Shown piece by piece: positions 5,367 through 11,744 of a DNA stretch of 17,357 bases; the first letter of the stretch is position 1; each line of letters opens with the position of its first letter. A program made the position numbers and the translations under genes. The stretch is from an uncultured Clostridia bacterium (GTDB taxonomy: Bacteria > Bacillota > Clostridia > Christensenellales > Borkfalkiaceae). The DNA is taken from the NCBI GenBank assembly GCA_947627125.1, contig CANQUY010000021.1, forward strand, positions 1-17,357. The letters are read 5' to 3'. Under the pieces are notes generated by a model. The model was not told the origin of the DNA. It worked only from the letters and a program-made list of their open reading frames with translations, and ran no database searches.

Positions 5367-6383
5367 ATGGCAAACGTAAAAGTTGCAATTAACGGATTCG
5401 GTCGTATAGGTCGTCTTGCGTTCAGGCAGATGTTTGACGCCGAAGGCTACGAAATCGTGGCTATCAACGACCTTACAAGCCCCAAGATGCTTGCGCATCT
5501 GTTGAAGTACGATTCGGCACAGGGCAGATACAAATACGCCGATTCTGTAATTGCGGGGGAAGACAGCATCACGGTAAACGGCAAAACAATTAAAATCTAC
5601 GCGGAGAAGGATGCGGCAAATCTTCCGTGGGCAAATCACGACGTTGACGTCGTTTTGGAATGCACGGGTTTCTACTGCTCCAAAGAAAAGGCGTCCGCGC
5701 ACATCAAGGCAGGAGCAAAAAAAGTCGTAATTTCTGCGCCCGCAGGCAACGACCTGCCTACGATAGTTTACAGCGTAAATGAAAAAACTCTTAAACCGAG
5801 CGACACGGTAATATCCGCGGCAAGCTGCACTACCAACTGCCTTGCACCTATGGCTTATACGCTTAACAAGCTCTGCAAAATCAAAAAGGGCTATATGACG
5901 ACTATCCACGCCTACACGGGCGACCAGATGGTGCTTGACGGTCCTCACCGCAAGGGAGATTTGAGAAGGGCGCGCGCGGCGGCGATCAATATCGTTCCCA
6001 ACTCCACGGGTGCGGCGAAAGCGATCGGCCTCGTCATTCCCGAACTCAACGGCAAGCTCATCGGCAGCGCACAGCGCGTTCCCGTTCCCACCGGTTCCAC
6101 GACCATTCTTGTGGCCGTCGTCAAGGGGAAGGACATCACGAAGGATTCCATCAACGCGGCGATGAAGGCTGCCGAGTCCGAATCCTACGGCTACAACGAT
6201 GAACCCATCGTTTCTTCCGACGTCATCGGCATCACCTGCGGTTCCCTCTTCGACGCGACGCAGACCATGGTCACGAAGATCGACGACGACACCTATCAGG
6301 TACAGGTCGTTTCCTGGTACGACAACGAGAACAGCTACACCTCGCAGATGGTCCGCACCATCAAGTATTTCGCGGAGCTGTAA
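5367..6383 (+). CDS. gap: Glyceraldehyde-3-phosphate dehydrogenase
   Basis: NAD-dependent phosphorylating GAPDH of glycolysis, 338 residues, the normal length. Landmarks: NAD-binding NGFGRIGR (9-16), N34-D35 typical of NAD-preferring enzymes, catalytic ASCTTNC (152-158, C154), H181 in TTIHAYT, the RRARAAAINIVPNSTGAAKA block (200-219), and WYDNENSY near the C-terminus. The start has GGAGG nine bases upstream. Codon use changes inside the gene: residues 1-200 use Leu codons CTT 8, TTG 3, CTG 2, CTC 1 and three Ile ATA; residues 201-338 use CTC 4, CTT 1, CTG 1 and no ATA. The reading frame and protein stay intact. The change falls in the most conserved part of the gene and coincides with a rise in GC that persists to the right edge. 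Confidence 0.95.
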   Translation: MANVKVAINGFGRIGRLAFRQMFDAEGYEIVAINDLTSPKMLAHLLKYDSAQGRYKYADSVIAGEDSITVNGKTIKIYAEKDAANLPWANHDVDVVLECTGFYCSKEKASAHIKAGAKKVVISAPAGNDLPTIVYSVNEKTLKPSDTVISAASCTTNCLAPMAYTLNKLCKIKKGYMTTIHAYTGDQMVLDGPHRKGDLRRARAAAINIVPNSTGAAKAIGLVIPELNGKLIGSAQRVPVPTGSTTILVAVVKGKDITKDSINAAMKAAESESYGYNDEPIVSSDVIGITCGSLFDATQTMVTKIDDDTYQVQVVSWYDNENSYTSQMVRTIKYFAEL

Positions 6384-6397
6384 TTCATCAAACATTC

Positions 6398-6429
6398 AAA
6401 AGGCACACCCACGCGGTGTGCTTTTTTGT
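6398..6429 (+). terminator. Rho-independent terminator of gap
   Basis: A 7-bp core stem GCACACC/GGTGTGC (6403-6409, 6415-6421), lengthened by A-T pairs and one G-T pair, with loop CACGC and a run of six T. It lies 15-20 bases after the gap stop. Confidence 0.92.
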
Positions 6430-6751
6430 TTGGAGCGGTGTTGTTCCCGCCCGTTTTCCCCACGCCTCCGTCGGTGCGGCGTCATGCTGAGAACGTGAGC
6501 TCAACGCAGTCTATGAAAGCAGTACCGAAGCATCTCGCCGCATGCTTTACGGACTTTCGCCGCGAGATTCTTCGGGTCAAGTCGTCGGACTTCGTTCAAC
6601 GTCCGTTTCTCAGAATGACGCGGCGACGCGGCAGGCGGATGAGCGGGCGGTAGGGGGCGGGGCGTTTCTGACAAAATCCGCCCTCTTCTTTCAAAATCTC
6701 TTTGCGCCGCGTACAGGGTTTTCGCATACCATAGGGCAAAGAGGTGAAATC
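6430..6751. other. Gene-free spacer with palindromic element A
   Basis: Between the gap terminator and the PRC-barrel gene. It holds element A (6480-6620) and about 130 bp of spacer leading to the AGAGGTG ribosome binding site at 6740-6746. I see no gene and no convincing promoter; the PRC-barrel frame stays open to 6542, but that part is element sequence, not protein. Confidence 0.6.
6480..6620. repeat. Palindromic intergenic element, copy A (141 bp)
   Basis: Nested imperfect inverted repeat. Outer arms CGTCATGCTGAGAA (6480-6493) and TTCTCAGAATGACG (6607-6620) match at 13 of 14 positions; inner arms ACCGAAGCATCTCGC (from 6524) and GCGAGATTCTTCGGGT (to 6577) match at 13 of 15. The middle is poorly conserved. 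It has the same length as copy B and shares long blocks with it, including the flanking CCTCCGTCGGTGCGG just upstream. No transposase is encoded, so it is a non-autonomous element of the REP/MITE kind. Confidence 0.85.
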
Positions 6752-7558
6752 ATGCAATTATCTTCGCTTATCGGGAAAAAAATCATCTCCCCCGCGGGGG
6801 AGGAACTCGGCTACGTCACGGGAGCCTATCTTTCACGGGATCTCACGTCGCTTGCCGCGCTGACGGCCGTTGACGGCGACGAGGAGGAATTCGTTCTGCC
6901 CATCCGCGCCGTCGTCGCGTCCTCGGACGCCATCATCGCACAAAAGAGCCGCGCCGCAGCCCCCGTCGGCGTCCCCGCCCCCATCGGCCTCAGAGCGTTT
7001 TCGGAAACGGGAACCGACCTCGGCGTCGTGGGCGATTGGCTGTTCGGCGACTGCGAACCCGTGTTCATTCTCGTGAAGGACGGCGTGCGGACGGGCTATG
7101 CGGCCGAAACCGTTCTCTCGGAGGAAAACGTCGTCGTCTATCTTTCGGGCGAGCGGCCCGCCCCCAAAAAGCGGGCAAAAAAGAAAATCGCGGCCTCCGA
7201 AACAAAAAATGAGGCCACCATGTCCGCAGACGCCCCCGTAGAAAATGCATCGGAGCAGGAATCGGCCGCGCAGGAGATCCGGACGGAAGCGGCCGCCGCG
7301 GAGCCCTTAAAGACGGCCGAAGCGGAGCGTTCGACCTCCCCCTTATCCGAAAGCGCGGAGCCGCAGGAGCAGACGGTGAAATTTGAACTCGGCACGCGGA
7401 ACCTGCTGGGAAAACGGGTCGTGCGGAGCGTGTACGACGCACAGGGCGAGATCGTTGCGCTCGCGGGGGATCGGATCACGCCCGAAGTCCTCTCCCGTGC
7501 CCGCCGCAAGGGCCGCCTTCTCGCCCTCACGGTGAACACGTTGACGAATGTGTACTGA
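6752..7558 (+). CDS. PRC-barrel domain protein with acidic linker
   Basis: A 268-residue cytoplasmic protein of unknown role. Residues 1-60 (SLIGKKIISPAGEELGYVTGAYL) form a PRC-barrel, the fold also seen in RimM and photosynthetic reaction centre H subunit; 78-131 look like a second, weaker barrel (GTDLGVVGDWLF...VFILVKD). A low-complexity Ala/Glu/Ser linker with a KKRAKKK patch follows (135-210). The last part, 213-268 (NLLGKRVVRSVYDAQGEIVALAGDRITPEVLSRARRKGRLLALT), resembles the C-terminal unit seen in clostridial PRC-barrel proteins. Start chosen at 6752: AGAGGTG lies five bases upstream and similarity begins there, whereas the open frame to 6542 runs through element A. No promoter is clear. 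It is GC-rich like the genes to its right. Confidence 0.82.
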   Translation: MQLSSLIGKKIISPAGEELGYVTGAYLSRDLTSLAALTAVDGDEEEFVLPIRAVVASSDAIIAQKSRAAAPVGVPAPIGLRAFSETGTDLGVVGDWLFGDCEPVFILVKDGVRTGYAAETVLSEENVVVYLSGERPAPKKRAKKKIAASETKNEATMSADAPVENASEQESAAQEIRTEAAAAEPLKTAEAERSTSPLSESAEPQEQTVKFELGTRNLLGKRVVRSVYDAQGEIVALAGDRITPEVLSRARRKGRLLALTVNTLTNVY

Positions 7559-7576
7559 TTCGATGACGCACCGACC

Positions 7577-7617
7577 GCTCATTCTGAGGGAGCGCCAGCG
7601 ACCGAAGAATCCCATTG
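7577..7617 (+). repeat. Half-size relative of the palindromic elements
   Basis: Begins GCTCATTCTGAG (7577-7588) and ends CCGAAGAATCCCATTG (7602-7617). It has the same outer-then-inner motif order as one arm of the full elements, but ends in CCCATTG instead of TCTCGC. A matching copy in the opposite orientation is at 16083-16117 (14 of 16 bases in the inner motif). Confidence 0.65.
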
Positions 7618-7642
7618 AACCAACGTGCCTCCGTCGGTGCGG

Positions 7643-7783
7643 CGTCATGCTGAGAAGGAGAGTACAACGCAGTCTACAGTGGTTTTACCGAAGCATCTCG
7701 CCGCATTGTGTTTGTATACGCCCCCGCGAGATTCTTCGGGTCAAGTCCCGTCCTCTCGTCCTGCTCCGTTTCTCAGAATGACG
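7643..7783. repeat. Palindromic intergenic element, copy B (141 bp)
   Basis: Outer arms CGTCATGCTGAGAA (7643-7656) and TTCTCAGAATGACG (7770-7783); inner arms ACCGAAGCATCTCGC and GCGAGATTCTTCGGGT, as in copy A. It is exactly as long as copy A, and the shared flank CCTCCGTCGGTGCGG precedes both. The right half shares a GTCCCGT-CTCTCGTCCT block with copy C. It sits between two convergent gene ends. Confidence 0.85.
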
Positions 7784-7826
7784 CGGGGCTACACGACAGG
7801 CAGGATGAGCGCGCGGGGCGCAGGCC

Positions 7827-8417
7827 TCAGCTGTACTTGGCTGTCAGGCGGAGGACGGCGGAGAGGCTGTCGCTCAGATCGTCCGCCTCGGGGTCGGTGA
7901 GAGGTCGGGTCTGCGCGCCCGTCACGCTCCGCGAGAGCATTTCCACCTCCAACCTGTCGGCAGGGGTCAATCTCTCCCGCTTCAGCTTCTCGAGCAGCGA
8001 GATCACATACGAGAGCTTCATTCCGCGCTCCTCGGGCGTTTCCCCGCGCTGTTCCTCAAAACAGCAGACCTTGGGCGGGTCATTCCGCCGCGGCGGGAAG
8101 GGCTCCTCGGTTTCGGCCTTGAATTTTTGATAGAGTTTCTCCTCCCTCTGTTCCCTCTTTCTCTTTGGAATGGAGAAGAGCGGCAGCGGGAGCAATCCGA
8201 GCCCCGCAAACAGGGCGAGATAGAGAAGTTTCTCCTCCATGCCGACGGAGAGGAGGACGCCCGCGACGAGGCACAAGGCAAAGCACCAGAGATACAGCCT
8301 CCGCTTCCGCAACAGGACGAGGGGCACAAGGCAGAGCACGAGGAAGGCGGGCGGAACGAACAGGACCCATGCGGGCAGAGAAACAAAGAACGCATACATC
8401 AAAGAAAATAATTCCAT
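7827..8417 (-). CDS. Membrane protein of unknown function
   Basis: A 196-residue protein that I cannot place in a family. Three hydrophobic segments (about 8-36, 41-60 and 64-84) are followed by a basic stretch (PKRKREQREEK) and a cytoplasmic-looking tail of about 110 residues with CC at 118-119 and a predicted helical part at 128-195 (SYVISLLEKLKRERLTPADRLEVEMLSRSV). The ATG at 8417 has GGGAG eight bases upstream; that GGGAG lies inside the 3' arm of the terminator-like hairpin after addA. It is downstream of addB-addA on the same strand, 75 bp from addA, so read-through could make it the third gene of that operon. The GC-rich codon use matches its neighbours. Confidence 0.72.
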   Translation of the reverse strand: MELFSLMYAFFVSLPAWVLFVPPAFLVLCLVPLVLLRKRRLYLWCFALCLVAGVLLSVGMEEKLLYLALFAGLGLLPLPLFSIPKRKREQREEKLYQKFKAETEEPFPPRRNDPPKVCCFEEQRGETPEERGMKLSYVISLLEKLKRERLTPADRLEVEMLSRSVTGAQTRPLTDPEADDLSDSLSAVLRLTAKYS

Positions 8418-8420
8418 AAC

Positions 8421-8463
8421 AAAAACTCCCGTTCAAGGATAGCCCTTTCCTGCGGGAGTTTTT
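8421..8463 (-). terminator. addA terminator hairpin containing the next gene's RBS
   Basis: An 11-bp perfect stem pairs AAAAACTCCCG (8421-8431) with CGGGAGTTTTT (8453-8463), with a small inner AAGG/CCTT stem in the loop. On the minus strand it is followed by GTT and the ATG of the 8417 gene; T runs form part of both arms, so it could terminate in either direction. The GGGAG ribosome binding site of the 8417 gene is the 3' arm. Confidence 0.8.
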
Positions 8464-8492
8464 TAAAAGATTCTGTCGAATTCGGGACATTT

Positions 8493-11400
8493 TTACATTT
8501 CGATCTCGCGGAGAAGGGCAATATTGACGATACGGGCCCGCACCGTTTCCTCCCGCACGCCCATGACCTTGGAAACGGCCTTTCTGTAGAGCTTGATCTG
8601 GGGCGCGTAGGTTTCCTTGATATGGTCGTCGCCGCGGCCCGAGAACTTATAATCGATGACGGTGAACCCCTCTCCGTCCTCGACGAGAAGGTCGATCGCG
8701 CCCTGAAAGAGGATCTCGTCCCCGGCCGCCGTCGGATAGACTTCGCATGCGGGGAGAAGGACCAAAAAGGTCTGTTCCCGCCACAGCCGCTTGCTTTCGA
8801 TGCCGTCGAAGCAGGGCAGGGAGAGGATCTTCTGCAATTTCTCCTCGTCGAGCAGGGCAAGTTCCGCAGGCGTGAGGACTTCTTCCCGCCGCATGCGGTC
8901 AAGTTCCTCCCCCGCCGTTCTGCCGAATTCCGCATGCTGCAGGAAAGCGTGGTAGGCGAGCCCCTCTTCCTTGGTGTGAACGGATCCCCCGCCGCCCTTG
9001 GAATGCTCTTCGCGGCTCTCCCGCATGATCTCGGTGGCGGAACTCTTCAGGGGGAGCGCAGTACTGTCCTCATATGGATAGGGACGGCGGTAGACGGCGC
9101 GGAGGGCGTCGGCGAGCGCATGATCCTCCTCCCCTCCCGCAACGATACGGGGCAGAGGCTCCTCCTGCGGCGCGGGAGCGGAAACGAAGAGGTCGTGCAG
9201 GGCAAAGAGGTCGATAAAGTCGGAAAGGCGGCCCGCAAAGGAGGGAGAAATGGCCGCATCCTTGCCCTGAAAGATCATATGCAGGCGGAATTTCGCCCGC
9301 GTCATGGCAACATAGAGGAGGTTCGTTTCCCCAACAAGCTGTTCGGCCTCGTCTAAAGCCTCGCTCGCGCGGCGCACGACTGTTCTGAAGTAACGCCTGT
9401 TCTCCAAATCGTAGGCATGGGGGGCGAGGCCGAACTTTTCGGTGAAGAGCACCTGATGTTTCTTGTTCTTCCCGCGGAAGGAAACGTCGAGGTCGGTGAC
9501 AATGACGACGGGGAATTCCAGCCCCTTGGAGGCATGCATCGTCATGACCTGCACCGTCCCCTCTCCCCCGCCGTCCGTAAATTCGATCTCATAGTCCCGC
9601 GCCTTGAGGTCGGAGAGGAAGCGGTGCACGCTCTTGTCCTCCCCCTCGGCGAGGAGCCGACGCACGCGGGCGAGCCGCACGGCCCCGTTTTTGCCCGCGG
9701 CGATCTGCGTTTCCAGCCCCATCGAGAGAAGGGACGACATGACGTCCGCGGCCGTCATGACCTGCGCACGGATCCGAAAATCTTTGAGATATGTGAAGAA
9801 ATTGCGCAGTTTCTGCGCGAGCGGGTCCTCCCGTCTTTCCTCGGCGTAGGCATAGACGCGGCAGGCGTCGCGAAAGGCGTACACATGCGGGCAGGCGAGG
9901 CGGACGGCGGCGAGGTCGTCCTCGTTGAGCCCCACGACGGCGGAGAGAAGGGCGGTGCAGAGCGGGGCGTCCTGTTCGGCGTTGTCGAGCAGGGAGAGCC
10001 AGTCGATGAGCAGCTGTGCCTCGAAGAATTCGCAGAGATTGACGCTCGAGGACGAGGAAACGGGGATATCCCGCTTTTCGAGCTCCCGCACGACGGCCTC
10101 CATCTCCCCCGAGTGCTTCCGCGTCAGCACGGCGATATCCGAAAACTCCGTCTTTCTCCATGCGCCCAAATCGGCGTCATAGAACTCCGACGCGATCTCT
10201 TCCTCGATCAAATTTGCAACATATGTTGCGATTTCGTCGGTTTTGGGCACGCCGACATGCTCCATGACGGAATAGACTTTTTCCGCCTCTTCCGTTTCTT
10301 CAGTGCCCTCGACCAAGTGAAAGCGGGTTTCCCCCGCCGCCCCGTTGTAGCGGTCGCCGCCCGCCATCGGCTCGTAATTTTTGAGGAAGGAGGAAAAGAC
10401 GCGGTTGACGGCGTCAAGCACGGCCGTCCCCGAGCGGAAGTTCCGATTGAGCGGGATATCGCCGCCCAATTCGCGGAACGTGCGCCGCTTCTCCTCAAAA
10501 AAGGCGGAATTGCTGCCGCGGAAGCCGTAGATTGCCTGTTTGCTGTCGCCGACGAGGAACACCTCTTCCCCCGCGAGGAGGGAAAGAATGCGCTCCTGCA
10601 CGCGGTTGACGTCCTGGTATTCGTCCACGAAGATATGGGTGTAGCGGCCGCGCAGGCTCTCCCGCGCCTCCTCGCTTTCGAGAACTTTGAGGCAGAGATG
10701 CTCGAGGTCGTTGTAGTCGAGCACGTTCGCCTCCCGCTTGAGGCGGGCGTATTCGTCGTCGAAGCGCAGGAGGAGCATGGAGAGCGCCCTCGTCCGCTCC
10801 GCCGCCTGTGCGGCCCTGTTTTTCTCCGTTTCCTCGTCGGAAATCTCCCTCAATTCGGCATATAAGTCCTTGATTTTTTCGCTTGCGCCCGCAAGGATGA
10901 GGAGATTGCGGAGCTCCGTGCCGCTCGCCTTGGTCTTGGGAGGATTCCTCGAGATCTTGAGGGGCGGCAGGGCGATCTCGCGCATCTCGAAGAGGCCCTT
11001 TCCGAGGAGGGCTTGCGCCGCCGCCACAATGTCGTTCAGCGTATCGGTCGCCTTTTGGTTGGTCAGAAAATACCCGCGCAGGCTCTCCATCCTTTCAATG
11101 ATGATTTCGGCCGTTTTTTGATAGTTATGTGCGAGATAAGCGCATGCCTCGCCGAACATCTCCTGCGGAGCCGACAAGATCTCGCGGTAGTTTCCGAGGC
11201 CGCGGAGGGCGCCGTAGAGGTCCTTGACGATCTGCCTGAGCTGCCGATCTTTTTTCTTACGGAAGTAGACGGAGAGGAGCCCGAAGAAGTCCTCGTTCTT
11301 CTCCTCAAACAGCTGCTCGAACACGAGGTCGGCGGCGCGGCCCTGCAATGCGGAACCGTCGGCGTCGTCGGGGGAGATGATGCGGAATGCGGCGTCCGTT

Positions 11401-11744
11401 TCCGCGAGATAGAAGTTTGTTCTGACGAGCCGCCCGCAGAAGGCGTGGATCGTGCCGATCTCCGCCACGGGGAGCGCGTCGAGCTGGTCCTTGAGGCGGG
11501 CCTTTTCCTCCCCCGCCGCGGTCATGAGCCGCTTGGAGAGGGCTGTGCGCAGCCTGTCCCGCATCTGCGCGGCCGCCTTATTGGTGAACGTCAGCGCAAG
11601 CACCTGCCTGACGTCCGTTCCCGCAAGGATCAGGGAAACGAGCCGCTCGATCATGACGGCCGTTTTTCCGCTCCCCGCCGAGGCGGAAACAATGACTTTG
11701 CCTTTTTTTTCAATGGCGAGTTGTTGTTCGTCGGTGAAATTCAT
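8493..11744 (-). CDS. addA: ATP-dependent helicase/nuclease subunit AddA
   Basis: Helicase and nuclease subunit of the AddAB complex, which resects double-strand breaks for RecA loading. 1083 residues, somewhat shorter than B. subtilis AddA (1232). UvrD-type motifs in order: Walker A SASAGSGKT (20-28), DEYQD Walker B/motif II near 372, VGDSKQAIYGFRGS (motif III) soon after, TMHASKGLEFPVVIV (motif V) and LLYVAMTRAK (motif VI, near 813). The C-terminal PD-(D/E)XK nuclease is intact: GAIDLLVED near 1015 and VIDYKF near 1030, then QIKLYRKAV. I start at ATG 11744, overlapping the addB stop as ATGA and preceded by AAAGGGGGGAG; the frame stays open 29 codons further, inside addB, without any AddA similarity. 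Translation is coupled to addB. Confidence 0.95.
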   Translation of the reverse strand: MNFTDEQQLAIEKKGKVIVSASAGSGKTAVMIERLVSLILAGTDVRQVLALTFTNKAAAQMRDRLRTALSKRLMTAAGEEKARLKDQLDALPVAEIGTIHAFCGRLVRTNFYLAETDAAFRIISPDDADGSALQGRAADLVFEQLFEEKNEDFFGLLSVYFRKKKDRQLRQIVKDLYGALRGLGNYREILSAPQEMFGEACAYLAHNYQKTAEIIIERMESLRGYFLTNQKATDTLNDIVAAAQALLGKGLFEMREIALPPLKISRNPPKTKASGTELRNLLILAGASEKIKDLYAELREISDEETEKNRAAQAAERTRALSMLLLRFDDEYARLKREANVLDYNDLEHLCLKVLESEEARESLRGRYTHIFVDEYQDVNRVQERILSLLAGEEVFLVGDSKQAIYGFRGSNSAFFEEKRRTFRELGGDIPLNRNFRSGTAVLDAVNRVFSSFLKNYEPMAGGDRYNGAAGETRFHLVEGTEETEEAEKVYSVMEHVGVPKTDEIATYVANLIEEEIASEFYDADLGAWRKTEFSDIAVLTRKHSGEMEAVVRELEKRDIPVSSSSSVNLCEFFEAQLLIDWLSLLDNAEQDAPLCTALLSAVVGLNEDDLAAVRLACPHVYAFRDACRVYAYAEERREDPLAQKLRNFFTYLKDFRIRAQVMTAADVMSSLLSMGLETQIAAGKNGAVRLARVRRLLAEGEDKSVHRFLSDLKARDYEIEFTDGGGEGTVQVMTMHASKGLEFPVVIVTDLDVSFRGKNKKHQVLFTEKFGLAPHAYDLENRRYFRTVVRRASEALDEAEQLVGETNLLYVAMTRAKFRLHMIFQGKDAAISPSFAGRLSDFIDLFALHDLFVSAPAPQEEPLPRIVAGGEEDHALADALRAVYRRPYPYEDSTALPLKSSATEIMRESREEHSKGGGGSVHTKEEGLAYHAFLQHAEFGRTAGEELDRMRREEVLTPAELALLDEEKLQKILSLPCFDGIESKRLWREQTFLVLLPACEVYPTAAGDEILFQGAIDLLVEDGEGFTVIDYKFSGRGDDHIKETYAPQIKLYRKAVSKVMGVREETVRARIVNIALLREIEM

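Larger units (their letters stand above)
7559..7826. other. Gene-free convergent spacer with half-element and element B
   Basis: Lies between the 3' ends of the PRC-barrel gene (plus) and the membrane-protein gene (minus). It holds a short half-element (7577-7617) and full element B (7643-7783). No standard terminator with a T tract is visible, so the palindromes may serve that purpose for both genes. Confidence 0.6.

Noticed and set aside
5361..6395. A 344-codon open frame antisense to the whole of gap
   Set aside because: It mirrors gap on the other strand, has low-complexity Arg/Val/Asp composition and no domain; gap is certain from its motifs.
6542..6751. N-terminal extension of the PRC-barrel protein by 70 codons
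   Set aside because: It reads through palindromic element A, while a good AGAGGTG site precedes the ATG at 6752, where barrel similarity begins.
9417..10865. A 482-codon open frame on the plus strand inside addA
   Set aside because: Shadow of GC-rich addA; addA motifs run through the same bases and the frame has no recognisable protein features.
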